A stretch of 33,558 nucleotides of DNA from Deltaproteobacteria bacterium (GTDB taxonomy: Bacteria; Desulfobacterota; Syntrophobacteria; BM002): positions 1 to 33,558 of the forward strand of contig JAJDNL010000240.1 of the NCBI GenBank assembly GCA_022340745.1, given 5' to 3'. Below, piece by piece: positions 15,010 to 23,569 of the stretch. The translations under genes were made by a program, and so were the position numbers. How positions within the stretch are numbered: the stretch's first letter is position 1; the number at the start of each line of letters is the position of its first letter. The notes below the pieces were generated by a model. That model saw only the letters and a list, made by a program, of their open reading frames with translations. It did no database searches and was not told the origin of the DNA.

Positions 15010-15182
15010 TTCCACCGTTCCAGCATTCCAGCAATCCCGTATTCTGAGCAAGGTATCCAGTATAGTAGAGATTTGGCAATTGAGGAATTGCGAAATTAAG
15101 AACTGTGTTTTTTTGGTTGGTCTGGAGAGGATGTCTATTTTTTTAATTCCTGAATCCCTGAATTCCCGAATTCCTAAATTTA
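15010..15182. repeat. Simple-sequence intergenic DNA before the helicase gene
   Basis: The left part is CATTCCA-type repeats (15010-15041). The right part (15145-15182) is about four 8-base GAATTCCC-like units. Between them, AATTGAGGAATTGCGAAATT (15075-15094) is roughly complementary to the right run and could pair with it. It resembles the gap at 3361-3429. No gene or clear promoter is seen in this 207-base gap. Confidence 0.6.
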
Positions 15183-15208
15183 GGCTAGACATTTAACTTT
15201 ATTCTGCC

Positions 15209-17344
15209 ATGACAGCTAGACAGATAGACTATGAAAGTGAGCTCAATAGCGCCCAGTACCAAGCAGTAACTGCAGGTGACGGACCCATACTGGTCGTAGC
15301 AGGTGCAGGAAGCGGCAAGACACGAACGTTAGTCTATCGGGTTGCCTGGTTGGTGGAGCAAGGGATAGCCCCAGGATCCATCTTGCTGCTCACTTTCACC
15401 CGGAGAGCGGCCGGGGAAATGATCGCCCGAGCCTCGTCTATGCTTGATCATCGCTGCCAAGAGGTGGTGGGTGGTACCTTCCATTGGCTGGCAAACAGGG
15501 TGCTCCACCGCTATCACAAATACCTTTCTTTAGAGCCAGATTTCGGCATCATTGACCGTTCGGACAGCGAGCAGGTAATAAACCTACTCGTGGGGAATCT
15601 TGGCCTCCGAGATCAACACCGACGTTTTCCCAAGAAAAGGACTATTGCTGAGATCTTTAGTAAAGCAGTGAATCGGGCCGAAACTCTTGAGCAGATGCTT
15701 TCTCGTGAATACGGCCAGTTCCTTCAGTACCAGGGGCAACTATCAAGGCTCTGGGAACACTATTCCTCTTATAAGCGTCAACATCATATGATGGACTTTG
15801 ACGACTTGCTTATCTATCTCAACCAACTTTTGCGGGAACACAGAGATGTGAGTTCGGAACTCTCCTCACAGTACAACTACGTTCTGGTGGACGAATACCA
15901 GGACACCAACCTGGTGCAAGCAGAGATAGTTCAAGCTCTGGCTTCTTTCCATCAGAACGTCATGGTTGTGGGTGATGACAGCCAATCGATTTACTCTTTT
16001 CGTGGTGCTCACTTTCGCAATATTCTAGACTTCCCCACGCTGTTTCCTGAGACCACACTTTTCAAACTTGAAGAAAACTATAGAAGTCCCCAACCGATAC
16101 TCGATCTGGCCAATGGCATCATACAATTGGCGCGAGAGAAGTATACCAAGTGCCTCTACACCCGCAAGACTGAGGGACCACGCCCCCTGTTACTCAGACC
16201 CGCAGACGAAGGTGGACAGTCTGAGTTTATTTGCCAGAAAGTAAAGGAATTGCAGCTTCAAGGGATACCTTTGCGGGAGATGGCAGTGCTTTTCAGGGCA
16301 AGTTACCATTCCTTTGATCTGGAGATAGCCCTGACCAGGTTCGGCATACCTTTTGTCAAGTATGGTGGGTTCAAGTTCATTGAGTCGGCCCATGTCAAAG
16401 ATGTCTTGGCCCACTTAAGAGCTTGGAAAAACCCCAGAGATCGAATCAGCTGGAATCGACTACTACTGTTGGTTAACCAAGTGGGAAGCAAACGGAGTCA
16501 GGCAATCCTCCACTATCTTGGCCAGAACAAGCAGAGCGTGAGGAGATTGGCTTCGTATGCCAAAACGCTTCCGGCAAAACACGGTCTTCACCGTCTGGTA
16601 GATCTCTTTGAAGAGCTTTCCAAACCGGGTCTTAGCGTAAGTCAACAAGTGCGGGCGGTGCGTAGTTACTACGAGCCCATTTTGCTGACCAAGTTCGACG
16701 ACCATCCCAAACGACTTCGAGAACTGGATTATCTGCAGGACTGGACCTTGAAGTACGATAGGCTGGCAGAATTTTTGGCAGATGTTGCTTTGGAACCACC
16801 CAGTGCCAACGTACCACAAGACCATTCGGACTCAGCCAGGGACCACTTGGTGCTCTCTACCATCCATTCGGCGAAGGGACTTGAATGGCGAGCGGTATTT
16901 TTGATTTCGGCTGTGGAAGGGCGTTTACCTCCCAGCCAAGCCTACGCTGATGATGAGGTGCTGGAAGAGGAGCGGCGGCTGGTTTATGTTGCAGTTACGA
17001 GAGCCAAGGAGTTTCTGTATCTCTGCTGTCCGCACAGAGTTTTTGATCGCGGCACAGGTTTTCGATCTGTCCCCCTTTCGCTCTTTCTGGAGCAACTCCC
17101 CTCTGGGAGATATTTTCATAATGGAGACGCCGTGGCAGTTCCTAGTGGCGCAGATTCTGGAACTGATTTGCAGGAAGAAGCGAGCTTCAGTCCCGGAGAT
17201 GCGGTGCGGCACCCATTTTTTGGCAGGGGGAAGGTTGTCGCTGTTCCTGACAGCCTAAAAGTGCAGATTCAGTTTGAGGATGGGCGTACCAGACTGCTCC
17301 ATCTCGACTATGCGCCTTTGGAGCGCGTCGGCTCCATATACTGA
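15209..17344 (+). CDS. pcrA: UvrD/PcrA-type superfamily 1 DNA helicase
   Basis: This ATP-dependent 3'-5' DNA helicase is likely used in nucleotide excision repair and in removing obstacles from DNA. The 711-residue protein has Walker A AGAGSGKT (31-38), TFTRRAA of motif Ia, LVDEYQDTN (about 227-235, Walker B) and VGDDSQSIYSFRGA (motif III). Later motifs are STIHSAKGLEW, EEERRLVYVAVTRAKE and the arginine finger region. Residues about 660-705 (GDAVRHPFFGRGKVV to LLHLDYAPLERV) match the Tudor-like C-terminal domain that binds RNA polymerase in PcrA/UvrD. That supports PcrA/UvrD rather than Rep. The ATG at 15209 follows a T-rich leader without a strong ribosome-binding site. It stands alone between repeat-rich gaps. 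Confidence 0.93.
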   Translation: MTARQIDYESELNSAQYQAVTAGDGPILVVAGAGSGKTRTLVYRVAWLVEQGIAPGSILLLTFTRRAAGEMIARASSMLDHRCQEVVGGTFHWLANRVLHRYHKYLSLEPDFGIIDRSDSEQVINLLVGNLGLRDQHRRFPKKRTIAEIFSKAVNRAETLEQMLSREYGQFLQYQGQLSRLWEHYSSYKRQHHMMDFDDLLIYLNQLLREHRDVSSELSSQYNYVLVDEYQDTNLVQAEIVQALASFHQNVMVVGDDSQSIYSFRGAHFRNILDFPTLFPETTLFKLEENYRSPQPILDLANGIIQLAREKYTKCLYTRKTEGPRPLLLRPADEGGQSEFICQKVKELQLQGIPLREMAVLFRASYHSFDLEIALTRFGIPFVKYGGFKFIESAHVKDVLAHLRAWKNPRDRISWNRLLLLVNQVGSKRSQAILHYLGQNKQSVRRLASYAKTLPAKHGLHRLVDLFEELSKPGLSVSQQVRAVRSYYEPILLTKFDDHPKRLRELDYLQDWTLKYDRLAEFLADVALEPPSANVPQDHSDSARDHLVLSTIHSAKGLEWRAVFLISAVEGRLPPSQAYADDEVLEEERRLVYVAVTRAKEFLYLCCPHRVFDRGTGFRSVPLSLFLEQLPSGRYFHNGDAVAVPSGADSGTDLQEEASFSPGDAVRHPFFGRGKVVAVPDSLKVQIQFEDGRTRLLHLDYAPLERVGSIY

Positions 17345-17350
17345 AGTGAG

Positions 17351-17551
17351 CCCTAATGTTGCAGACCCAAACCGGTAAAAATCGCTACGCTCGCGTGATA
17401 GCACCACAGCTGCGAGCGTGCTCACCTCGGACAGGATCTCATGTACGGTCAAGTACTGTTCAACCTGTCCCAGCCTGCGCGCGCTCACATTTGGCGCACT
17501 CTAACTCATTTTTCCTCGGCGTGGGCATGCAACATTAGGGTAAGACCCTAA
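17351..17551. repeat. 190-bp element with perfect 13-bp inverted ends, plus adjoining hairpin
   Basis: The ends CCCTAATGTTGCA (17351-17363) and TGCAACATTAGGG (17528-17540) are exact reverse complements. Overlapping the right end is a second perfect stem, TTAGGGT / ACCCTAA (17535-17551), with a 3-base loop. Inside, GGACAGG and CCTGTCC form a further pair around a 28-base loop. It fills most of the gap between the helicase gene and folC. It has no coding capacity. A MITE-like element or a folC leader structure are both possible. Confidence 0.65.
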
Positions 17552-17594
17552 ATGAGTAAGGTTCTTCACCACCGAAACAGAGGAACACCGTAAA

Positions 17595-18902
17595 GTGGGC
17601 GGACAAAACTACGATCAGACTCTGAGCTATCTCTATGACCTGCAGAAATATGGCATCAAGTTCGGCCTTTCCAGTACAAGCAGCTTGTTAGGGCGAATCG
17701 GCAATCCCCAGGCGGGGTTGAAGACAATCCACATTGCAGGTACCAACGGGAAAGGGTCCACTGCAGCCATGCTTTCCGCTGTTCTGGTGCGGGCAGGCTT
17801 CAAGGTTGGCCTGTATACCTCGCCTCATCTGGTCAGATTCAATGAGCGCTTTCGCCTGAACGAGCAGGATAGTGGGGACGAGGAGATTATGGAAGTTTTC
17901 AAAAAAGTGAGGGCTGTGGTGGATGAAAGCGAGCCGCCCACCTTTTTTGAGATGACCACTGCCATGGCGCTCAGCCTTTTTGCGGAAAAGGGGGTGGATT
18001 GGGCTATCTTGGAAGTGGGCATGGGAGGGCGTCTTGATGCCACCAACGTGGTCCAGCCACAACTGACAATCATCAACAACGTATCCTTTGACCATCAGGA
18101 GTTTCTCGGCTCCACCCTGAGTCGAATCGCCCGGGAAAAAGCGGGGATTATTAAGAAGCAAGTACCACTGATAACCGCGGTAAAGCAGCCAGTTGCCCTG
18201 GCGGTTATTAAAACCAGGTGTTCGGCCCTCAATGCTCCCTGTTATCGTCTTGGCCGACAGATTAAGGTCCGGACGCTGGGTAAACAGCACTTTTCTTACA
18301 GCGGGTTGGGATGGCGACTGGAAAATCTGCATTTACCCCTTGCCGGTCGCCACCAGGTGGTGAATGCCGCCACTGCCTTGGGCGGTCTTGAGGTTCTGGA
18401 GCGATGGGGCTACTATAATCTGGACGCAGAGCAGATCAGGGAAGGGTTGGTCAAGACCCGCTGGCCCGGAAGACTGGAATTGCTTGGCATGAAGCCGCCA
18501 ATACTTTTAGATGGGGCCCACAACTACGCCGGTATAGTGGCTCTCCGTCAGGCCTTGCAGGAACAGTACACCTATAGAAGACTCATCGTAGTGCTGGGAA
18601 TTATGGCCGACAAGGATCTTCGCGGTATGTTCCTCAAATTGGCCCCTCTGGCAGAGCGTATCATTCTCACCCGGCCCACATATGAAAGGGCAGCAGAGCC
18701 GGAGTCCCTCCGGGCAGTGGCAGGGGAGTTTGCCGATCGAACTGAGCTGATAAGACCTGTTGGAGAAGCGCTCGATAGGGCTATAAGGTTGGCTACTTCC
18801 GAAGATTTGGTACTGGTGACTGGCTCGCTCTACTTTATCGGTGAGGTCAAGGAGATCCAGGAAGAAAAGAACAGGGCAAACCCGGTGAAATATCGGGGCT
18901 AG
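17595..18902 (+). CDS. folC: Folylpolyglutamate synthase / dihydrofolate synthase
   Basis: FolC ligates glutamate to dihydropteroate and then adds further glutamates to folates, using ATP. It is a Mur-ligase-type cytosolic enzyme. The 435-residue protein has the P-loop IAGTNGKGSTAAML (about 47-60), TSPHLVRFNERF, the metal-binding EVGMGGRLDATNVV region, SFDHQEFLG, and a C-terminal GAHNYAG block. The start is a GTG at 17595 with AGGA about ten bases before it. In many bacteria folC follows accD; here it is preceded by a repeat element and followed by lptD. The stop codon and last codons (PVKYRG) lie in an R1 half-site, so the native C-terminal end may have been altered. Confidence 0.95.
   Translation: MGGQNYDQTLSYLYDLQKYGIKFGLSSTSSLLGRIGNPQAGLKTIHIAGTNGKGSTAAMLSAVLVRAGFKVGLYTSPHLVRFNERFRLNEQDSGDEEIMEVFKKVRAVVDESEPPTFFEMTTAMALSLFAEKGVDWAILEVGMGGRLDATNVVQPQLTIINNVSFDHQEFLGSTLSRIAREKAGIIKKQVPLITAVKQPVALAVIKTRCSALNAPCYRLGRQIKVRTLGKQHFSYSGLGWRLENLHLPLAGRHQVVNAATALGGLEVLERWGYYNLDAEQIREGLVKTRWPGRLELLGMKPPILLDGAHNYAGIVALRQALQEQYTYRRLIVVLGIMADKDLRGMFLKLAPLAERIILTRPTYERAAEPESLRAVAGEFADRTELIRPVGEALDRAIRLATSEDLVLVTGSLYFIGEVKEIQEEKNRANPVKYRG
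18885..18902. repeat. R1 half-site supplying the folC stop codon
   Basis: GTGAAATATCGGGGCTAG matches the right end of element B (GTGAAATATCCGGGCTAAG) with one substitution and one missing base. The final TAG is the folC stop. No left partner was found nearby, so this is a remnant or a chance match. Confidence 0.5.
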
Positions 18903-18948
18903 CTGTACACCCCGTCGTGCTGCAAGACGTATCCTCATAGGGTAGGCT

Positions 18949-21201
18949 ATGAGAAAGACGGTAAGAATCGTTGGGCTTTGCCTTTTGATGGTATTCCTAT
19001 TCTTTCCTGACTTAGCCGCGGAATCCCAGGACGGAGTTGGAAAGTCCGTTGCTGCAGCGGGAGAAGATTCAAGATACCAGTTGCGGGCCGACCATTTTTC
19101 CTACGATGAGCGCCAGAATATCTATACGGCGAGGGGGAATGTTACCCTGCACGCCCCGGGTAGGGTGATCACCGCCGATGAGGTTCGTTTGGACGCGCTT
19201 ACCCGGGAGGCTATCCTTGAAGGTCACATTCGGATTGAGCAAGACAATGACTGGCTGGAAGGGGAGAAGGCATTCCTAGATCTAGACCAGGAGACAGGCA
19301 TCATTGAGTCTGGCAAAGGTTTCCTGGCCGAAGGAAATTTTCACTTTAGCGGCGCAGTCATTGAAAAACTAGGCCCTCAAACCTATCATGTGGAGCAGGC
19401 CACATTCACCACTTGTGACGGGGATCGTCCCAGTTGGCATTTCCGCACCAGTGACCTGCGCGTTACTTTGGAGGGGTACGGTTTTGCCAAACACACCAGG
19501 TTTCATCTGAGATCTGTTCCTGTGCTGTACACCCCTTATTTGGTATTTCCAGCCAAAACAAAGAGACAAACGGGCTTGTTGCCGCCCCGACTGGGGAAAG
19601 GTAAACTCCTGGGTTACAACGTTGATCTTCCCTTTTTTTGGGCTATTTCGAGAAGCACAGATGCCACCATATACTCGCATTATATGAGCAAGCGCGGTGT
19701 GATGTTGGGGCCCGAATTTCGTTATGCTGCCAGCAAACAGAGTAAGGGAGTGTTTCGTTTCGATTATCTCCATGATCAGGCCGATAGAGATGAGCTGCAG
19801 GAGCAAAACTTCTATTCGCTACCGGGCCTCACCCGAACAACCCGGGATCGTTGGTGGTGGCGATCCAAACAGGATATTGCTCTGCCCCATGGTATTCAAG
19901 GGAACATGGATCTCGATTTAGTCAGTGACCCGGATTACCTGCAGACGTTCTCTTCAGGGTTTGGTAGTTGGGTTGAGTCTGATCGGGTTTTCCGCAAGAC
20001 TTTCGGCCGAGGGCTCATAAATGATGACACCATTACCACTCGGGAGTCAAATCTCCTGCTCAATAAGACCTGGGCTGCACAGGCCGCTAATTTTGAGCTC
20101 CACTATTATCAAAATCTTAACGACGATGAAGACGAAACCACCTTACAACAGCTCCCCCTGGTGACCTACAGTGCTTCGAAACAACCCCTTCTGGGAGGGC
20201 CCTTTTTTTGGCAAGGCGATGGAATCTACGTGGACTACTGGAGGCCGGAGGGTACCCGAGGCCATCGAGTGAACCTCGAGCCACAGCTGTCCTTACCACT
20301 GCGCCGCGGTGGCTACCTGGAACTTGAACCCTTTGTCGGTATGCTGGAGACGGCCTACCTAATTGAGCATTACGATGAATCTGCAGACAGTCGGGTGAGA
20401 GAGAAGACCTTTAACAACAGGGCTCTCTATGAGGCTGGAATGGATGCCTCCAGCGAGATCGTTGGGATCTTCAGGATGGATGGTGAGACCTGGACCAAGA
20501 CCAAACACACAGTGAGGCCGCAGATTGGTTATGAATACAGGCCCGAGGTGAGTCAGAACAAGCTGCCATCGTTTGACAGTACGGATCGGGTTAACAGCAG
20601 GAACCGCATCGCCTACGGCCTTGTCAACTTCTTCAGCGCCCGGCTCGATCAGGCTCCAGGAGAAGTGGAATATCTTGACTTTGCCAGACTAGAGATCAGC
20701 CAGTTCTACGACATCAGCCAGCCCGACGGGGGAGAGCCAGACCCCAGCACCAGTCGAGATCGGCCATTTTCTAATATTTTTACTCAACTCGACTTCACCC
20801 CCAAACGCTACCTGAACTTCACTTACAAGAACGGGTTTTCACCCTACGATATGGACTTCAAAAGCCATAACTTATTGGCGCATCTTTGGGATAATCGAGG
20901 CGACAAACTGATAATTGATTACCAGCGGCAGCTCGACCAAGACGACAAAACCATCTTGGATGAGATCAGTACAGAGCTTAAGCTGAACGTATGGGAGGGG
21001 GTCTCCCTCAACGTGCGGAATGACTACGACCTAAAGCGGACAAGGAATATCAAGTCCGAATACAACATAACGATACAAAGGCAGTGCTGGGGGATATCTG
21101 CCAGTTACGTTGATGATCCTGACGATCGCAGAGTTGCGCTGGGTATTAGTCTTTATGGGGTTGGGGAACTACAAGCCAATACATACAGCTCAGGCGATTA
21201 A
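18949..21201 (+). CDS. lptD: LPS-assembly outer membrane protein LptD
   Basis: LptD is the outer-membrane barrel that, with LptE, places lipopolysaccharide in the outer leaflet. The 750-residue precursor has a signal peptide (about 1-25, ending near LAA). An LptA-like N-terminal jellyroll follows at about 40-150 (ARGNVTLHAPGRVITADEV), then a beta-rich barrel to the end. The mature part contains only two cysteines, Cys156 (TFTTCDGD) and Cys713 (RQCWG), placed as one pair joining the N-terminal domain to the barrel. E. coli LptD has four cysteines and two such bonds. The ATG at 18949 lies 46 bases after folC. No lptE or surA is adjacent, but lolC/lolD at the window end serve the same envelope. 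Confidence 0.93.
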   Translation: MRKTVRIVGLCLLMVFLFFPDLAAESQDGVGKSVAAAGEDSRYQLRADHFSYDERQNIYTARGNVTLHAPGRVITADEVRLDALTREAILEGHIRIEQDNDWLEGEKAFLDLDQETGIIESGKGFLAEGNFHFSGAVIEKLGPQTYHVEQATFTTCDGDRPSWHFRTSDLRVTLEGYGFAKHTRFHLRSVPVLYTPYLVFPAKTKRQTGLLPPRLGKGKLLGYNVDLPFFWAISRSTDATIYSHYMSKRGVMLGPEFRYAASKQSKGVFRFDYLHDQADRDELQEQNFYSLPGLTRTTRDRWWWRSKQDIALPHGIQGNMDLDLVSDPDYLQTFSSGFGSWVESDRVFRKTFGRGLINDDTITTRESNLLLNKTWAAQAANFELHYYQNLNDDEDETTLQQLPLVTYSASKQPLLGGPFFWQGDGIYVDYWRPEGTRGHRVNLEPQLSLPLRRGGYLELEPFVGMLETAYLIEHYDESADSRVREKTFNNRALYEAGMDASSEIVGIFRMDGETWTKTKHTVRPQIGYEYRPEVSQNKLPSFDSTDRVNSRNRIAYGLVNFFSARLDQAPGEVEYLDFARLEISQFYDISQPDGGEPDPSTSRDRPFSNIFTQLDFTPKRYLNFTYKNGFSPYDMDFKSHNLLAHLWDNRGDKLIIDYQRQLDQDDKTILDEISTELKLNVWEGVSLNVRNDYDLKRTRNIKSEYNITIQRQCWGISASYVDDPDDRRVALGISLYGVGELQANTYSSGD

Positions 21202-21249
21202 GACGTGGGCGACAGGTCTATATTTTTCACCAATTGCTGATGGTTTTGC

Positions 21250-21279
21250 TTGACAAGTAGTATCCACCATGGTTATATG
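21250..21279 (+). promoter_or_regulatory. Sigma-70-type promoter for rplM-rpsI
   Basis: A perfect TTGACA (21250-21255) and TTATAT/TATATG (21273-21279) are separated by 17 or 18 bases. Transcription would start near 21286, giving a leader of about 29 bases before the rplM ATG. This is the best promoter match in the window. Confidence 0.7.
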
Positions 21280-21314
21280 CAACGTTTCTGATGTACCATT
21301 TATGGAGCCGAACC

Positions 21315-21749
21315 ATGAAGACAGTGAGTGCCAAAACCGTTCCCGGAAATCGCCTTTGGTATCTGGTGGATGCCACCGACCTGACACTCGGTCGACTAGC
21401 CAGCCAAGTAGCAAGTAGACTGCGAGGAAAACACCAGCCGACCTTTACCCCTCATGCCGATACCGGGGATTTCATTATCGTTATCAATGCTGAGAAGGTT
21501 AGATTGACCGGTAGGAAGTGGCAGCAAAAGACATACCATCGTCACACGGGTTACATGGGAGGTCTCAAGTCAATTACAGCCCGGAAACTGAGAGACAAGA
21601 GGCCCGAAGATCTGGTGCGCTTCGCAGTATGGGGTATGTTGCCCAAGAATCGGCTGGGCCGGAAGCTTTACAAAAAGCTCAAAGTTTATGCCGGACCCGA
21701 TCATCCCCATGAAGCCCAACAGCCACAACCACTGGAATTACCGTACTGA
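21315..21749 (+). CDS. rplM: Large ribosomal subunit protein L13
   Basis: L13 is an early-assembly protein of the 50S subunit. The 144-residue protein has the normal length. It shows [40 protein letters not shown], the [14 protein letters not shown] loop and the [13 protein letters not shown] block near the C terminus. GGAG sits seven bases before the ATG at 21315. An in-frame ATG-like extension upstream would put the start before the ribosome-binding site and is rejected. It is followed after 16 bases by rpsI, the usual pairing. Confidence 0.98.
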   Translation: MKTVSAKTVPGNRLWYLVDATDLTLGRLASQVASRLRGKHQPTFTPHADTGDFIIVINAEKVRLTGRKWQQKTYHRHTGYMGGLKSITARKLRDKRPEDLVRFAVWGMLPKNRLGRKLYKKLKVYAGPDHPHEAQQPQPLELPY

Positions 21750-21765
21750 AAGCAGGAGCTAGTTC

Positions 21766-22158
21766 ATGAGCGAAGAACGTTATTACGCCACTGGCAGAAG
21801 AAAGACATCCGTTGCCCGCGTATGGCTGATGCCGGGCGAGGGGAACGTAACGATAAATAAACGGTCCATTGATGACTATCTGAAACGGGAAACCGCTAAA
21901 ATGATTATCCGCCAGCCTCTGGAATTGACAGAGACTCTAGGGAAATTTGATATTTATGTGAATGTACGAGGTGGTGGCATCTCGGGTCAGGCAGGCGCGA
22001 TCAAACATGGCATTTCCAGGGCTCTTCTAACAGTTAATCCTGATTTTCGCCCCCTCCTCAAAAAGTCAGGCTTCCTCACGCGCGACTCGCGAGTTAAAGA
22101 ACGGAAAAAATACGGCCAGCCGGGTGCCAGGAAAAGATTCCAATACTCTAAACGATAG
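21766..22158 (+). CDS. rpsI: Small ribosomal subunit protein S9
   Basis: S9 is a 30S subunit protein whose C-terminal tail reaches the P-site tRNA. The 130-residue protein starts with [16 protein letters not shown] and carries [20 protein letters not shown]. It ends with the conserved KRFQYSKR tail, so it is full length. GGAG precedes the ATG at 21766. It forms an operon with rplM that ends at the terminator 24 bases downstream. Confidence 0.98.
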   Translation: MSEERYYATGRRKTSVARVWLMPGEGNVTINKRSIDDYLKRETAKMIIRQPLELTETLGKFDIYVNVRGGGISGQAGAIKHGISRALLTVNPDFRPLLKKSGFLTRDSRVKERKKYGQPGARKRFQYSKR

Positions 22159-22181
22159 GCTTGTATACTTTGGGATTTAGG

Positions 22182-22209
22182 AGGAGGGCGCGGCCCTCCT
22201 TTTTTTTTT
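22182..22209 (+). terminator. Rho-independent terminator of rplM-rpsI
   Basis: The stem AGGAGGGC (22182-22189) pairs perfectly with GCCCTCCT (22193-22200) around a 3-base loop. It is followed by an unbroken run of nine T (22201-22209). The position just after rpsI fits exactly. Confidence 0.95.
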
Positions 22210-22385
22210 AGCATTCGGAACCACGCTCTGAGCTTAATCTCAGAATCTTTGTTTTTGATCTGGTCGGGGTCCAACACCAGATGGCGTGCTGGAGTACTCC
22301 ACCATGGTCGAACTCATAGCTGTATAGATTGGAACCGTACTTACTAGGGAGATTGTCAACACAGAGCCTGGGTATTCTACGTATA

Positions 22386-22413
22386 GATGTCGCAAGACCG
22401 CGAAATATCTGGG
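22386..22413. repeat. R1 remnant next to the argC ribosome-binding site
   Basis: GATGTCGCAAGACCG (22386-22400) matches 14 of 15 bases of element B at 12015-12029. It is directly followed by CGAAATATCTGGG, a degenerate R1 right end. It looks like element B with its middle deleted. The GGGGAGGAG ribosome-binding sequence of argC follows immediately. The rest of the gap back to the terminator holds short hairpins (for example ATCTGGT/ACCAGAT at 22258-22282) but nothing I can name. Confidence 0.5.
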
Positions 22414-22427
22414 GGAGGAGGGTAGCT

Positions 22428-23468
22428 GTGAAAGTACGTGTAGCGGTAGTTGGGAGCACGGGGTACACTGGCTTTGAGCTTGTTGCTCTCCTTCAGCAAC
22501 ACCCCAGAGTAGAACTGGTTGCCATCACTTCTCAGTCCTATGCAGGACAGCCCATTGCTGAGGTGTTTCCAGCGCTGAGAGGGATGAGTTCTCTGGTATG
22601 TGAACCATTGGATCTCGAGAGCCTGGTGGCAAGAGCCGACTGCGTCTTTGTTGCCTTACCGCACAAGACGGCCATGGAGGTGGTAGCTCCATTGGTGCGG
22701 GCCGGCAAGCGGGTGGTGGACCTCAGTGCTGATTTTCGTTTCCGAGATGTGGCAGTTTACGAACAGTGGTATCAGAAACATACAGCCAAAGATCTTCTGG
22801 ACGCAGCCGTATATGGTCTCCCAGAACTTCATGGCGATCAAATTCGATCTGCCCTTCTGGTCGGCAATCCAGGCTGTTATCCCACCGGCGTTATCTTGGC
22901 GGCTGCACCACTGTTGACCGCTGAAATTCTCGATCCTGACAGCTTGATAGCCGATTGTAAATCAGGAGTGAGCGGTGCTGGTAGGACGCCTTCCCTCACC
23001 ACTCACTTTTGTGAAACCAATGAGGGATTCAAGGCTTACAAAGTTGGAGAGCACCGCCACACTCCGGAAATCGAACAAGAACTCAGCAGCCTCGCTGGAA
23101 GATCAATCAACGTGGTGTTTACCCCGCATTTAGTTCCTATGTCGAGGGGGATATTGACCACTCTTTATGCGAACCTTTCAGGAAGGGTTACCGACGAAGA
23201 AATCAACGGTTTTTACCAGAAAGCTTATGGTAAAGTTCCTTTTGTCAGGGTTTTGAAACCAGGACAACTTCCCTCTACTCTACACGTCCGGGGAACTAAC
23301 TACTGTGATATCGGTTGGCGGTTAGAGCCTCGTACCAATAGAATCATCGCTATATCCGCCATCGACAATTTGACCAGGGGCGCCTCTGGCCAAGCCATCT
23401 GCAACATGAACCTGATGTTTGGTTTTGATGAGGATGAAGGCCTCAAGCTTCGAGTTTGGCAGCCGTAG
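22428..23468 (+). CDS. argC: N-acetyl-gamma-glutamyl-phosphate reductase
   Basis: ArgC reduces N-acetylglutamyl phosphate to the semialdehyde with NADPH, the third step of arginine synthesis. The 346-residue protein opens with the Rossmann motif VAVVGSTGYTGFELV. It has FVALPHKTAMEV, VVDLSADFRF, the catalytic cysteine in GNPGCYPTG (Cys150), and the HRHTPEIEQEL histidine. The start is a GTG at 22428 behind GGGGAGGAG; an upstream in-frame ATG at 22329 would extend it into repeat DNA. No other arginine gene is adjacent. truA follows after 101 bases. Confidence 0.96.
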   Translation: MKVRVAVVGSTGYTGFELVALLQQHPRVELVAITSQSYAGQPIAEVFPALRGMSSLVCEPLDLESLVARADCVFVALPHKTAMEVVAPLVRAGKRVVDLSADFRFRDVAVYEQWYQKHTAKDLLDAAVYGLPELHGDQIRSALLVGNPGCYPTGVILAAAPLLTAEILDPDSLIADCKSGVSGAGRTPSLTTHFCETNEGFKAYKVGEHRHTPEIEQELSSLAGRSINVVFTPHLVPMSRGILTTLYANLSGRVTDEEINGFYQKAYGKVPFVRVLKPGQLPSTLHVRGTNYCDIGWRLEPRTNRIIAISAIDNLTRGASGQAICNMNLMFGFDEDEGLKLRVWQP

Positions 23469-23569
23469 TCGCAAGGTCTAGAGGCTTTGCGCCCGACGTA
23501 CTGCGGAACGATGGGGAGAAGGGGTGTCGCGCTGACGCGGTGAAACAAACAATAGATGATGAATCACCC

